In this document: positions 23,919 through 32,191 of the stretch, one piece after another | Numbering within the stretch: position 1 is the stretch's first letter | Layout: each line of letters opens with the position of its first letter | Source: Aerococcaceae bacterium DSM 111021 | Lineage (GTDB): Bacteria > Bacillota > Bacilli > Lactobacillales > Aerococcaceae | Assembly (NCBI GenBank): GCA_020112395.1 | Contig: JACCEK010000001.1 | Coordinates: 496,001-560,000, forward strand | Direction: 5' to 3' | DNA: 64,000 nt | The notes under the pieces: generated by a model | Databases searched by the model: none | What the model was told of the DNA's origin: nothing | What the model saw: only the letters and a program-made list of their open reading frames with translations | Made by a program: the position numbers and the translations under genes

Positions 23919-26543
23919 TTATTGCGCTAATTTTATCGCACTTTGTGCTGCTGCCAGTTGAGCGATTGGGATTCGGTACGGTGAGCATGATACATAATCA
24001 AACCCTAAAGAATCGAATAATTCAACTGATTTTGGATTGCCTCCATGCTCTCCACATATTCCTAACTTCATCTCAGGATTCACTTCATGTATCTTTTCGA
24101 TGGCTATTTTAAGTAATTCTCCTACCCCATCCTCATCAACGCGTTGGAACGGGTCATAAGCTAGAACACCTTCATTAACGTATTGATTTAAGAATTTCCC
24201 TGCATCATCACGTGAATAGCCGAATGTCATTTGAGTCATATCATTCGTTCCAAAGCTACAGAAGTCACTGTGCTGAGCGATTTGATCTGCGATTAAACTC
24301 GCACGTGGTGTTTCAATCATTGTACCTATTGTATAAGCAATCTGAACATCCATTTGATCTAATAGCGACTCAATTCGTTCTTGAATTATTTCTTTTAAGA
24401 AAGCAATTTCACGTTCTGTACTCACTAATGGTATCATAATTTCTGGCTTCACGGCTATACCTTTATTATATAATTCAATCGCAGCTAATATGATTGCTTC
24501 GGCTTGCATTAAATATAGACCTGGGAAAGTCATGGCTAAACGACATCCACGGTGTCCAAGCATTGGATTCAATTCATTAAGGCTTATTAATCTTTGTGAT
24601 ATGTCTTCAATTGCCATATTTTGTTGTTGCGAAACCAATTCAATATCTTGGTCTGAATTCGGTAAGAATTCATGTAAAGGCATATCTAATAGTCGAATTA
24701 CCGTTGGTTTGTCTTGAATCAATTCAAAGATTTGCTTAAAGTCCCTTTGCTGATGGACTAATATAGCTTCGAGTGCATTCTTCCGGTCTTTATCACTATT
24801 TGATAAGATGAATCGACGAATTTCACTTAGTGGCTCTGGTTGGAAGAACATGTGCTCTGTTCTAACTAAGCCAATACCTGTCGCGCCAAAATCTAAACCT
24901 GTTTTAATATCTAAAGGTGTCTCAGCATTCATTCGCACTTGTACCCTAGCAACTTCATTTGCCCATCTCATGACTGTCTGATAATTCTCGTCTAAATCAG
25001 AATTTGTCGTCTCGATAGCTCCTACATAAATCGATCCCGTATCACCATTAACCGAAATGATGTCACCCTCATCTAAACTTCCTCCAGGGTAACGTACTTT
25101 TCTACTTTCTTCATTAATCTCTAATACATCACATCCAGCTACACAACATTTCCCCATACCACGTGCCACTACAGCAGCATGCGAAGTCATTCCACCATGA
25201 TTGGTAACAATTGCTTCACTGACGCTCATCCCTTCAATATCTTCAGGTGACGTTTCATGGCGCACAAGAATAACTGGTTTACCTAAAGCCGTCCATTCTT
25301 TAGCGGTTTGAGCATCAAAAACGACATGCCCTGTGGCTGCTCCTGGACTTGCAGGTAGGCCGTTGTCAGTAATCAATTCTGCTTTACTTAATCCTTTAGT
25401 GTCAAAGGTCGGATGAAGAAGTTGGTTGATTGATTCTGGGTCAATCGTTAATAATGCTTCCTCTTTCGTTAAAACACCTTCGTTGACAAAATCCACTGCA
25501 ATTTTAAACGCTGATTTAGCTACTCGTTTACCATTACGTGTCTGTAGTAAATATAGTTTCTCATCTTCTATCGTAAATTCAACATCTTGCATATCTTTAT
25601 AGTGTTGTTCTAACTTGTTTGTCATTGTTAATAATTCATCGTAGAGTTGTGGCATCGTTTCTTTTAATCGATTAATTGCGATGGGTGTGCGAATTCCTGC
25701 TACGACGTCCTCACCTTGTGCCTTAAGTAAGAATTCACCATATAATTCATTTTCTCCAGTTGATGGATTTCTTGTAAAAAGTACCCCTGTCCCGCTTTGT
25801 TCATTTTTATTACCGAAAACCATTTCTTGGATTGTAACTGCAGTCCCAATTGAATCTGGTATATTATTTAAACGACGGTATACTTTCGCTCGGTCATTAT
25901 TCCATGATTTAAAGACAGCTTCAACAGCACCCACTATTTGTTCTTTTACATCTTGTGGAAAAGGTTTGTCACATAAATCTAAGTATACTTGTTTATATTT
26001 TGTAATAATATTTTTTAAATCTTCTGCTGTTAATTCTGAATCATTGCTGTAGCGTTTAGCTATTTTTACATCATTTAGGATATTATCGAAATGAACCATA
26101 TCAATTCCATAAACAACATTCCCGTACATTTGTAAAAGACGGCGATAACAATCTAAAGCAAATCGTGTGTCTTGAGTCATCTCAGAGAAACGCTCCACAT
26201 TCGCATCATTTAAGCCCACATTCAATATCGTATCCATCATCCCGGGCATTGAGATTGTTGCACCACTTCTTACTGAAACGAGAAGTAAATTATTTGCTTG
26301 GTCAAATGCTTTTTCAGTCGATTTTTCTAATTGAACGAGTGCAGCATTAATCTGCGCTTGAAGTGCATCATTTAACTGTTCTCCAAGTTTTAAAAAATCC
26401 ATACACGCTTCTGTCGTAATAACAAAACCATCCGGTACTGGTAGACCTAATCGTGTCATCTCAGCTAAGTTGCTTCCTTTACCACCTAGTAATTCTTTCA
26501 TATCTAATCGACCTTCATTAAAAGCGTATACATGTTTCATCAT
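23919..26543 (-). CDS. ppdK: Pyruvate, phosphate dikinase
   Basis: An 874-residue enzyme that interconverts pyruvate, ATP and Pi with PEP, AMP and PPi. Domains in order: N-terminal ATP-grasp (GGKGSNLAEMTRLGLPVPDGF, then VSVRSGATISMPGMMDTILN), the swivelling phosphohistidine domain (VTNHGGMTSHAAVVARGMGK, near residue 455) and the C-terminal PEP barrel (GLVRTEHMFF, LGHRGCRL, SFGTNDMTQMTFGYSRDD, GICGEHGG). The length is normal. It is the first gene of ppdK-ccpN-ppdR and, with fbp near 57 kb, suggests a gluconeogenic capacity. Confidence 0.96.
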   Translation of the reverse strand: MMKHVYAFNEGRLDMKELLGGKGSNLAEMTRLGLPVPDGFVITTEACMDFLKLGEQLNDALQAQINAALVQLEKSTEKAFDQANNLLLVSVRSGATISMPGMMDTILNVGLNDANVERFSEMTQDTRFALDCYRRLLQMYGNVVYGIDMVHFDNILNDVKIAKRYSNDSELTAEDLKNIITKYKQVYLDLCDKPFPQDVKEQIVGAVEAVFKSWNNDRAKVYRRLNNIPDSIGTAVTIQEMVFGNKNEQSGTGVLFTRNPSTGENELYGEFLLKAQGEDVVAGIRTPIAINRLKETMPQLYDELLTMTNKLEQHYKDMQDVEFTIEDEKLYLLQTRNGKRVAKSAFKIAVDFVNEGVLTKEEALLTIDPESINQLLHPTFDTKGLSKAELITDNGLPASPGAATGHVVFDAQTAKEWTALGKPVILVRHETSPEDIEGMSVSEAIVTNHGGMTSHAAVVARGMGKCCVAGCDVLEINEESRKVRYPGGSLDEGDIISVNGDTGSIYVGAIETTNSDLDENYQTVMRWANEVARVQVRMNAETPLDIKTGLDFGATGIGLVRTEHMFFQPEPLSEIRRFILSNSDKDRKNALEAILVHQQRDFKQIFELIQDKPTVIRLLDMPLHEFLPNSDQDIELVSQQQNMAIEDISQRLISLNELNPMLGHRGCRLAMTFPGLYLMQAEAIILAAIELYNKGIAVKPEIMIPLVSTEREIAFLKEIIQERIESLLDQMDVQIAYTIGTMIETPRASLIADQIAQHSDFCSFGTNDMTQMTFGYSRDDAGKFLNQYVNEGVLAYDPFQRVDEDGVGELLKIAIEKIHEVNPEMKLGICGEHGGNPKSVELFDSLGFDYVSCSPYRIPIAQLAAAQSAIKLAQ

Positions 26544-26648
26544 AATGTCCCCCTAAAGTTTTTATATATCATGCATTCCATTATATAGTACGCATTATAT
26601 AAAAGACATATGATGATTAAATGCATCTTATTTATAAGCACATAAAGA

Positions 26649-26698
26649 AACAGCCCTTAATATTAGAATAAGTATGCATTCTAATATCAAAAGCTGTT
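26649..26698 (-). terminator. Terminator after the RpiR-family regulator
   Basis: AACAGC (26649-26654) pairs with GCTGTT (26693-26698), and an inner 10-bp stem AATATTAGAAT/ATTCTAATAT is perfect. It lies between the regulator and ppdK. Confidence 0.75.
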
Positions 26699-26706
26699 CA
26701 ATTATG

Positions 26707-27558
26707 CTATTGATTGTATTCTTTCGTTGCTTTTCGTGATGATAAGATTTTATCGAGCGCAACTTCGTAATGCTTTGTCGCGTAAGTATGGAACAAAATA
26801 TCTACAACGTAGAATTGCACATGCAATGATGCTGTGGCTGCGCTACGATATAATTGTTCATTCGCTCTCACATGACGAATTGAAACATCTGCTTCTTCAG
26901 AGACACTATTTTTCCCGAACTGAGTAATTGACATTGTTTGGCAACCTACTTTATTGGCAAGCTGCATAAGTTTTATGATTTCATTCGTTTCGCCTGAATT
27001 GGATATACCAACAAACAGTGCTTTCTTCGTATTACCCGTTATTATTGTAATCATAACGTGTGCATCCTTTTCAACAATACAAATTTTGCCGATACGTCGC
27101 CATTTCTGGGCAAAGTTTTCAGCAACTAAATGAGATGATCCAACTCCATATACATAGATAACATCTGCTTCTTCAATCTGTTGGATTGAAGCTTTTACCT
27201 CTTCTTCTTTAATTAACGACGAGGTATCTACTAGAGATTGGTGTGCATTACCCAATAATTTCTCTTTAATTTCGTAAAAATTTTCATCTTCACTAATGTC
27301 TGAATAGCCTGGTTCTTTTAGTTTAGATAATTCACTCGAAATCATTAATTTCAACTGTGTGAACCCATCCACATCCAACCGTCTACAAAAACGAACAACT
27401 GTAGGAGCACTCGCTCCCGCCTTTTCTCCTAATTGCTTGGCAGATAGATAGATGGTATCTTCTGGGGCGTCAATAATTGCTTGAGCAATCTTCTTTTCAG
27501 CCTTGGGTAAACTGTCCTTGATAGATTTAATCAAACCAATAATATTCGTCTCATTCAA
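26707..27558 (-). CDS. RpiR/MurR-family transcriptional regulator (HTH plus SIS)
   Basis: A 283-residue sugar-phosphate sensor: an N-terminal HTH_6 domain (residues 1-80, with LSAKQLGEKAGASAPTVVRFCRRLDVDGFTQLKL) and a SIS domain (about 110-260, with IYVYGVGSSHLVAENFAQKWRRIG and FVGISNSGETNEIIKLM) that binds phosphosugars such as MurNAc-6P. It follows a MupG homologue, and no other RpiR gene is in the window. The shared operator motif before both MupG loci suggests that it controls both. MurR is the likeliest equivalent, but I do not assign the symbol firmly. Confidence 0.85.
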   Translation of the reverse strand: MNETNIIGLIKSIKDSLPKAEKKIAQAIIDAPEDTIYLSAKQLGEKAGASAPTVVRFCRRLDVDGFTQLKLMISSELSKLKEPGYSDISEDENFYEIKEKLLGNAHQSLVDTSSLIKEEEVKASIQQIEEADVIYVYGVGSSHLVAENFAQKWRRIGKICIVEKDAHVMITIITGNTKKALFVGISNSGETNEIIKLMQLANKVGCQTMSITQFGKNSVSEEADVSIRHVRANEQLYRSAATASLHVQFYVVDILFHTYATKHYEVALDKILSSRKATKEYNQ

Positions 27559-27621
27559 ACTATTTTCACCACATTTCTATTTTTCATTTCGCTTTTAACT
27601 AATAGTGAAAAACATCAGTTA

Positions 27622-28716
27622 TTATCGATTAGCCTGCAGTTTAAATTTTTGCCAAGGCTTAATATCATCTAATATAAATACTTCTTCTTCTCTTACTTTG
27701 CCAACAACATTACTCTTTCCACTGTTCTTCATATCTTTTAATGCAATCTGTAATTCACCAGCATAATGACCATACTCACTACTTTCAATGACAACATCAC
27801 CTCGTCTGATGACTTCTGGTGTATTAAAGACATCAAATTGATGTCCTTTATATTTCACTCGGCTTTGCGTTGAACGAATCATGTTCTCACTTACATCTCC
27901 ACGATTAAAGTGTAAAGTATTAAATAAAATAGCTGTCTCCGTTTCAGGCAGTCCTTCAATCGGATCAACATTGAATGTTGGCATTTTTAAGTCAAGCTTG
28001 CTGACATTATTTAATTCTTCAACGGTTGGGAAGCAATTTGATATTATTATATCATCTACTAGGTTTAAAGTAATGTAGTGTTTTAATTGAACATCTAACG
28101 GCAGTTCACGATGAATTTCTAATGTTGGAAGACCATCCGTCACTGGCCAAGGTCCATATGTATTTTCATTCTGACTCGTGATAAAAGCTGCAGTCCTTAG
28201 CCCATGTTGAGTAAAACGCTCTGTACAAGCTTTAAAAAATTCTATTCCAAGTGCACTATAACGATGTGGGTAAAAGTTGTGACATGCAATCAAATTATAT
28301 TGATTAGGTTGGTAATCCATTATGGTATCGATCGTATGAACATTGTTACTCATATTAATCTCAATAAGTAAATCGTGTTCGTTATAAGTCATAAGTGCTT
28401 CTTCACTTCCAGTGAACCCCATATCTAAACGAAGACCATCTGCACCGATTTCTTTAAAGAATGATAAATCAGCATAACTAATTTCAAGCTTTTCGAAAAT
28501 ACGTGGGGCAACGTCAACAATAACTTCAAAGCCTAATTCTTTTGCGTAACTATTTACATCGATAAACTCAGCAACTATTTCGTTTTTGTCTCCGTCTGCT
28601 GATAAAAGACACGAGAATATGCGTGAAAAACCACTTTCTGAAGCTTTTTTGATATACTCTTTAATTCGTTGACTATCATCTTTTTCTGGGTAAATTGATA
28701 TACCTAATTTTCTCAT
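27622..28716 (-). CDS. Second DUF871/MupG-like protein
   Basis: A 364-residue TIM-barrel protein of the DUF871 family, clearly a distant paralogue of the MupG at 7 kb: YPEKDDSQRIKEYI, GFSRIFSCLLSADGD, VIVDVAPRIFEKL, ADGLRLDMGFTG, ACHNFYPHRYSALG, DGLPTLEIHREL and a C-terminal beta domain ending near KPWQKFKL. Several loop residues differ from the first copy, so the 6-phospho-glycoside substrate may differ. It lies after a terminator and before the RpiR regulator. Its PTS partner upstream is reduced to a remnant, so its substrate supply now probably comes from another permease. Confidence 0.85.
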   Translation of the reverse strand: MRKLGISIYPEKDDSQRIKEYIKKASESGFSRIFSCLLSADGDKNEIVAEFIDVNSYAKELGFEVIVDVAPRIFEKLEISYADLSFFKEIGADGLRLDMGFTGSEEALMTYNEHDLLIEINMSNNVHTIDTIMDYQPNQYNLIACHNFYPHRYSALGIEFFKACTERFTQHGLRTAAFITSQNENTYGPWPVTDGLPTLEIHRELPLDVQLKHYITLNLVDDIIISNCFPTVEELNNVSKLDLKMPTFNVDPIEGLPETETAILFNTLHFNRGDVSENMIRSTQSRVKYKGHQFDVFNTPEVIRRGDVVIESSEYGHYAGELQIALKDMKNSGKSNVVGKVREEEVFILDDIKPWQKFKLQANR

Positions 28717-28741
28717 AAATACCTACCTTTTTTTATTAAGA

Positions 28742-28765
28742 AACGTCCTAGGTGATTAGGACGTT
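28742..28765 (-). terminator. Terminator between the PTS remnant and the second mupG
   Basis: AACGTCCTA (28742-28750) and TAGGACGTT (28757-28765) form a perfect 9-bp stem with a six-base loop. T residues follow after a short gap on the minus strand. It may reduce read-through into the mupG-like gene. Confidence 0.75.
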
Positions 28766-28785
28766 AATAAACATTGATTTAATTA

Positions 28786-29252
28786 TTATTCTGCGCTTAC
28801 TTCACTTTGTTCTTCTGCTAACATCTGGTTATCATAAGTTCGTACAAATGGATAATAGATTAACACAGCAATAAGTGTTAAGACAATATTTAACACTGCT
28901 GCTCGCCAGTCATTACCCATTGAAAGAAAGGCACCAATTGGGCCAGGAAGTGTCCAAGGTGCACTCGCTACTGTTCGACTTACAAGCCCCCATTCTGTCG
29001 CATACCATGCAATCACAGCATTCACCAATGGAGCAATAGTGAATGGTATCATTAACGTTGGATTTAATACTACGGGAGCCCCAAAGATTAAAGGCTCATT
29101 GATATTGAATATTGCTGGTACTAAGGCAGTTTTCCCTAAAGTTCTTCCATAGGTTGATTTAATAGAAATGGCACGTAACAATGCTAAACAATTGTTGCAC
29201 CTCCGATATAAATAAACCATTGATAAAAAGGTTCTGGTGCCGTATTTTGAAC
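28786..29252 (-). pseudogene. PTS EIIC permease of the lactose/cellobiose family, 3' remnant
   Basis: The last third of a CelB-type EIIC is present: GRTLGKTALVPAIFNINEPLIFGAPVVLNPTLMIPF and the final membrane helices to TYDNQML. The 158-codon open frame has an artificial N-terminus. The true upstream residues, QNTAPEPFYQWFIYIGGATIV (from about 29252), lie in another frame and run into TAG, so one base was lost near 29187. Before 29252 the homology ends abruptly, replaced by a promoter region. About 270 N-terminal codons are missing. The gene cannot make a working permease. Confidence 0.82.
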
Positions 29253-29268
29253 ACGTTTTCACTTATAG

Positions 29269-29307
29269 ATAATAGCATACTTTTTTATATATTGAAATCA
29301 TATTTCG
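29269..29307 (-). promoter_or_regulatory. Promoter and operator retained upstream of the PTS remnant
   Basis: On the minus strand CGAAAT-ATG-ATTTCA (29293-29307) matches the two operators before mupG (TGAAAT-N3-ATTTCA) with one change. It overlaps a weak -35 (TTTCAA, 29292-29297) that lies 17 bases before TATTAT (29269-29274). The operator thus survived the deletion that removed the 5' part of the permease gene. Confidence 0.55.
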
Positions 29308-29553
29308 TTTTTTATTTATTTTTATGAAATGTTTTTCTATAAAATAAAAAAATATCGTTTCCCTAGTTTAAGATCATATTTACGGAGCGTATTGAATTTT
29401 GCCTAAAACAGCTTGCTTTGACGCTCCAGTGGCGCTTGGAGCATTGGATGGATTCTTTTGCAGAGTTTCATTGGCTAATATAATAACATCACTTTTTTAT
29501 TAAAGTATGCGCTTTCTGAAATAGAATTTCAAGTATAAGTATTAAAAAAAGAC
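29308..29553. other. Intergenic stretch with an unexplained inverted repeat
   Basis: No gene is seen between the PTS remnant promoter and the next terminator. Around 29383-29444 the base composition is richer in G and C than its surroundings. GGAGCGT (29383-29389) is complementary to ACGCTCC (29421-29427), and GCTCCA/TGGAGC forms a second overlapping stem. It could be a dispersed palindromic element or the scar of the deletion; I cannot tell which. Confidence 0.4.
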
Positions 29554-29572
29554 ACTAAACAAAACGTTTAGT
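29554..29572 (-). terminator. Terminator after the secreted protein at 30 kb
   Basis: ACTAAAC (29554-29560) and GTTTAGT (29566-29572) form a 7-bp stem followed by seven T residues on the minus strand after two to three bases. Confidence 0.75.
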
Positions 29573-29587
29573 AGCTTAACTATCATA

Positions 29588-30376
29588 CTATTGTCCAGGT
29601 TCAAATATCTGATTGTCAACTTGAGTCACTAACATGAGGTAAATATAACCTGAAAAGCTATAAGCCATTAATTCTTCGAAAGGAACGGTCGTATCATCAA
29701 CTACAGTTCCATCCTGAATAATTATAAGTCCACCTTCCCCAATAGTTGATGCTTCTTTTGGATATCCAATCCCATAAGCATATTCTCCATCAACAAGTAT
29801 TTGACCAAATCCATTTAATTCCAGATTTTCAATATTCAGAAGTTCTTCTGTTGTTGCATTGTTCGATATAAGATCAGAATGCTCTTGGTTTGACACTAAT
29901 TTATCTGACATAAAAGCTAATGATAAAGTCGTAATTCCTGTATAAATCAAATTATCATTTACAAAGTAAAAGTCGACTTGAGCCCAATCTTCAATACCAG
30001 TCGTAGGATTCATATCCCCTTCTTCTGCACGGTAAACATAACTAATACTTGCCGTACCATCACCACCATCTGCCTCAGAAACTTCGACATCACTGCCTGC
30101 TTCGTATGATTCAAGCACTTGATTATAGAAAGTTCCCTGCTCCATCGTTCCCATATCTGCTAGTTGATATGACTCTGTAGCAGTTTGATAATCTTCCCAA
30201 GCTCTTTCTAACATGGTATTGTTTTGGGCTTTATCTTCAAAAAGTTCTACCGTCCATTCAGGTATCAACGTCTCTCCACTAGTTGTCCATTCTGATGCTG
30301 CGTTAACTTGTGTAGATAACGATAGGAATAATGTCAAAAGGAGTGACATGACAATGCTTTTTTTTAATAACTTCAT
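29588..30376 (-). CDS. Secreted protein of unknown function
   Basis: I do not recognise the 262-residue product. It has a signal peptide (MKLLKKSIVMSLLLTLFLSLSTQVNA) with a signal peptidase I site and no lipobox. The mature part is acidic and cysteine-free. Residues 30-90 look helical (ELFEDKAQNNTMLERAWEDYQTATESYQ) and the rest looks beta-rich, with short Gly-containing turns such as VDGEYAYGIGY. The start at 30376 has AGGAGG seven bases upstream; the longer frame to 30403 lacks support. It is monocistronic and divergent from the flavin oxidoreductase gene. Confidence 0.7.
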   Translation of the reverse strand: MKLLKKSIVMSLLLTLFLSLSTQVNAASEWTTSGETLIPEWTVELFEDKAQNNTMLERAWEDYQTATESYQLADMGTMEQGTFYNQVLESYEAGSDVEVSEADGGDGTASISYVYRAEEGDMNPTTGIEDWAQVDFYFVNDNLIYTGITTLSLAFMSDKLVSNQEHSDLISNNATTEELLNIENLELNGFGQILVDGEYAYGIGYPKEASTIGEGGLIIIQDGTVVDDTTVPFEELMAYSFSGYIYLMLVTQVDNQIFEPGQ

Positions 30377-30543
30377 TTTATTTCCTCCTATTATAATTGC
30401 CAAACAGCTTATCTATATTCTATTATACAGAAAGCCTTTTCATACTGGTAATGATATGTATTTTAGTATTACTAAACAAGTTGTTAGTTGCTTTCAAAGC
30501 TCTATGATATAATTAGAATAATTTAATTTTATAGGAGGATTCA

Positions 30544-31767
30544 ATGTCTTACCAAATTAATCAGAAATATGCTCCGCTTTTCAAGTCCCTTCGTTTTCCA
30601 AATGGTATTGAAATCGCGAATCGTTTTTCATTAAACCCGCTAACTACTAATGCTTCTTCTCTTGAAGGTTATGTTACTGAAGAAGAGACTTTATATGCTG
30701 AAAGACGTAGCTTATCTGCACCTCTTCAAATTACAACTGCCACATATATTGAAGATTATGCTCAACTCTTCGAATTTGGACCGAGTGTTCGTGATGATAG
30801 TTATATCTACGGCTTATCAAAATGGGCCGCAGCAATGAAAAAAGATGGCGCGAAAGCAATTTTACAATTAACTCATGCGGGCCGTTTTGCCAAAATCACA
30901 TTACAAGACTATGGTATTGTTTACGGGCCAAGTCATATGAGTTTGAATACTCCAGTTGTTCACGAAGTACTACCGATGTCTAAACGAAAAATTAATCATG
31001 TTATTCAACAATATGTAGAAGCTACACGACGTGCGATTAAAGCCGGTTTTGATGGAGTTGAAATTTCTAATGCTCAACGATTATTACCGCAACAATTCTT
31101 CTCGCCTTTCTCTAATGAGCGTGATGATGAATACGGCCCACAATCATTGGAAAATCGATCTCGTTTTGGTATCGAAGTAATGAAAGCTGTTCAAGGTGCG
31201 ATTGATGAATCTGGTGCAGAAAACTTTATACTAGGTTTTCGCGGTACGCCTGAAGAAACTCGTGGATCTGAAATTGGCTATACAGTTGATGAATTTAATC
31301 AATACTTTGATTGGTTAATGGAAGTTTCGGATATTCAATATTACGCCATCGCTAGCTGGGGACGTGATATATATAAAGCCACTGCTCGAGCTGGAAAACA
31401 TGAAGGTGAACTAGTTAATAAAGCAGTATATGATCATGTAAACGGCCGTGTTCCAGTCATTGCGACGGGTGGCGTTAATAGCCCTGATAAAGCGTTAGAA
31501 GCTCTAGAGAATGCTGATATGATTGGTATGTCGTCTGTATTTGTTACAGAACCAGACTTTGTCCAAAAACTTGAAAAAGGTAAAGAAGCAGACATCAATC
31601 TTGGTTTCACACTTGAAGAATTACCTGATTTAGCTATTCCCCATCGTGCTTTTAAAGATTTAGTGGAATTTATGGACTTTGGTGGATCACTCCCCCAAGA
31701 AACACGCGATGAACTTCGTAAACTGACTGAACAGGATAAATCAAGTTACTTTAAAGAATTTAAATAG
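30544..31767 (+). CDS. NADH-dependent flavin oxidoreductase, old yellow enzyme family
   Basis: A 407-residue FMN-binding TIM barrel of the OYE family that reduces activated alkenes or related substrates with NAD(P)H. Motifs are FPNGIEIANRFSLNPLTT near the N-terminus, AILQLTHAGRFAKI, GFDGVEISNAQRLLPQQFFSPFSNERDDEYG, SLENRSRFGIEV and PVIATGGVNSPDKALEAL. AGGAGG lies just before the ATG. It is monocistronic and ends in a strong terminator. The natural substrate is unknown. Confidence 0.9.
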   Translation: MSYQINQKYAPLFKSLRFPNGIEIANRFSLNPLTTNASSLEGYVTEEETLYAERRSLSAPLQITTATYIEDYAQLFEFGPSVRDDSYIYGLSKWAAAMKKDGAKAILQLTHAGRFAKITLQDYGIVYGPSHMSLNTPVVHEVLPMSKRKINHVIQQYVEATRRAIKAGFDGVEISNAQRLLPQQFFSPFSNERDDEYGPQSLENRSRFGIEVMKAVQGAIDESGAENFILGFRGTPEETRGSEIGYTVDEFNQYFDWLMEVSDIQYYAIASWGRDIYKATARAGKHEGELVNKAVYDHVNGRVPVIATGGVNSPDKALEALENADMIGMSSVFVTEPDFVQKLEKGKEADINLGFTLEELPDLAIPHRAFKDLVEFMDFGGSLPQETRDELRKLTEQDKSSYFKEFK

Positions 31768-31784
31768 TACCAGAGATATAATAT

Positions 31785-31826
31785 AAATTCACCTAAACAC
31801 ATTTGGAATAATGTTTAGGTGAATTT
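31785..31826 (+). terminator. Terminator of the flavin oxidoreductase gene
   Basis: A perfect 15-bp stem (31785-31799 with 31812-31826) with a 12-base loop, followed by a T run. Confidence 0.92.
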
Positions 31827-31917
31827 TTTATTATTTATACATGTGGCAGCCCACATTACATGTATTGTTTATGATTTACTTCAGAAATGACATTTTGTCA
31901 GGGATAGTTCACTAATT

Positions 31918-32146
31918 TTGGATTTGAAACTTTCTCAAATCCATAAAACCTCTTTATTTGGATTTGAAATCCTCTCAAATCCATAAAACCTCTTTATTTG
32001 GATTTGAAATCTTCTCAAATCCATAAAACCATTGAATTTGATTTGAAACTTTCTCAAATCCATAAAACCCCTTAATTTGGATTTGAAATCTTCTCAAATC
32101 CATAAAACCTCTGAATTTGGATTTGAAACTTTCTCAAATCCATAAT
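31918..32146. repeat. Six tandem 39-40-bp palindromic repeats
   Basis: Six copies of a 40-bp unit (the fourth is one base short) fill the gap between two convergent genes. Each holds GGATTTGA, a seven-base loop and TCAAATCC, then ATAAAACC and a short variable tail. The arms are almost invariant while the loops (AACTTTC, AATCCTC, AATCTTC) and tails vary. The array can form six hairpins in either strand. It is not a CRISPR, because the units touch with no unique spacers. Confidence 0.88.
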
Positions 32147-32156
32147 ACAACAAAAA

Positions 32157-32180
32157 ATACGCCCTAATTAAAGGACGTAT
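32157..32180 (-). terminator. Terminator after the ABC-FtsX gene
   Basis: ATACGCCCT (32157-32165) pairs with AGGACGTAT (32172-32180), with one mismatch, followed by T residues on the minus strand. Confidence 0.75.
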
Positions 32181-32191
32181 CTTCAAATTAT

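Noticed and set aside
29370-29490. Remnant of a transposase or other gene
   Set aside because: A 35-codon open stretch exists on the plus strand, but it has no start, no ribosome site and no family I recognise.
31918-32146. CRISPR array
   Set aside because: The 40-bp units are directly joined, with internal palindromes and no unique spacers; no cas gene is near.
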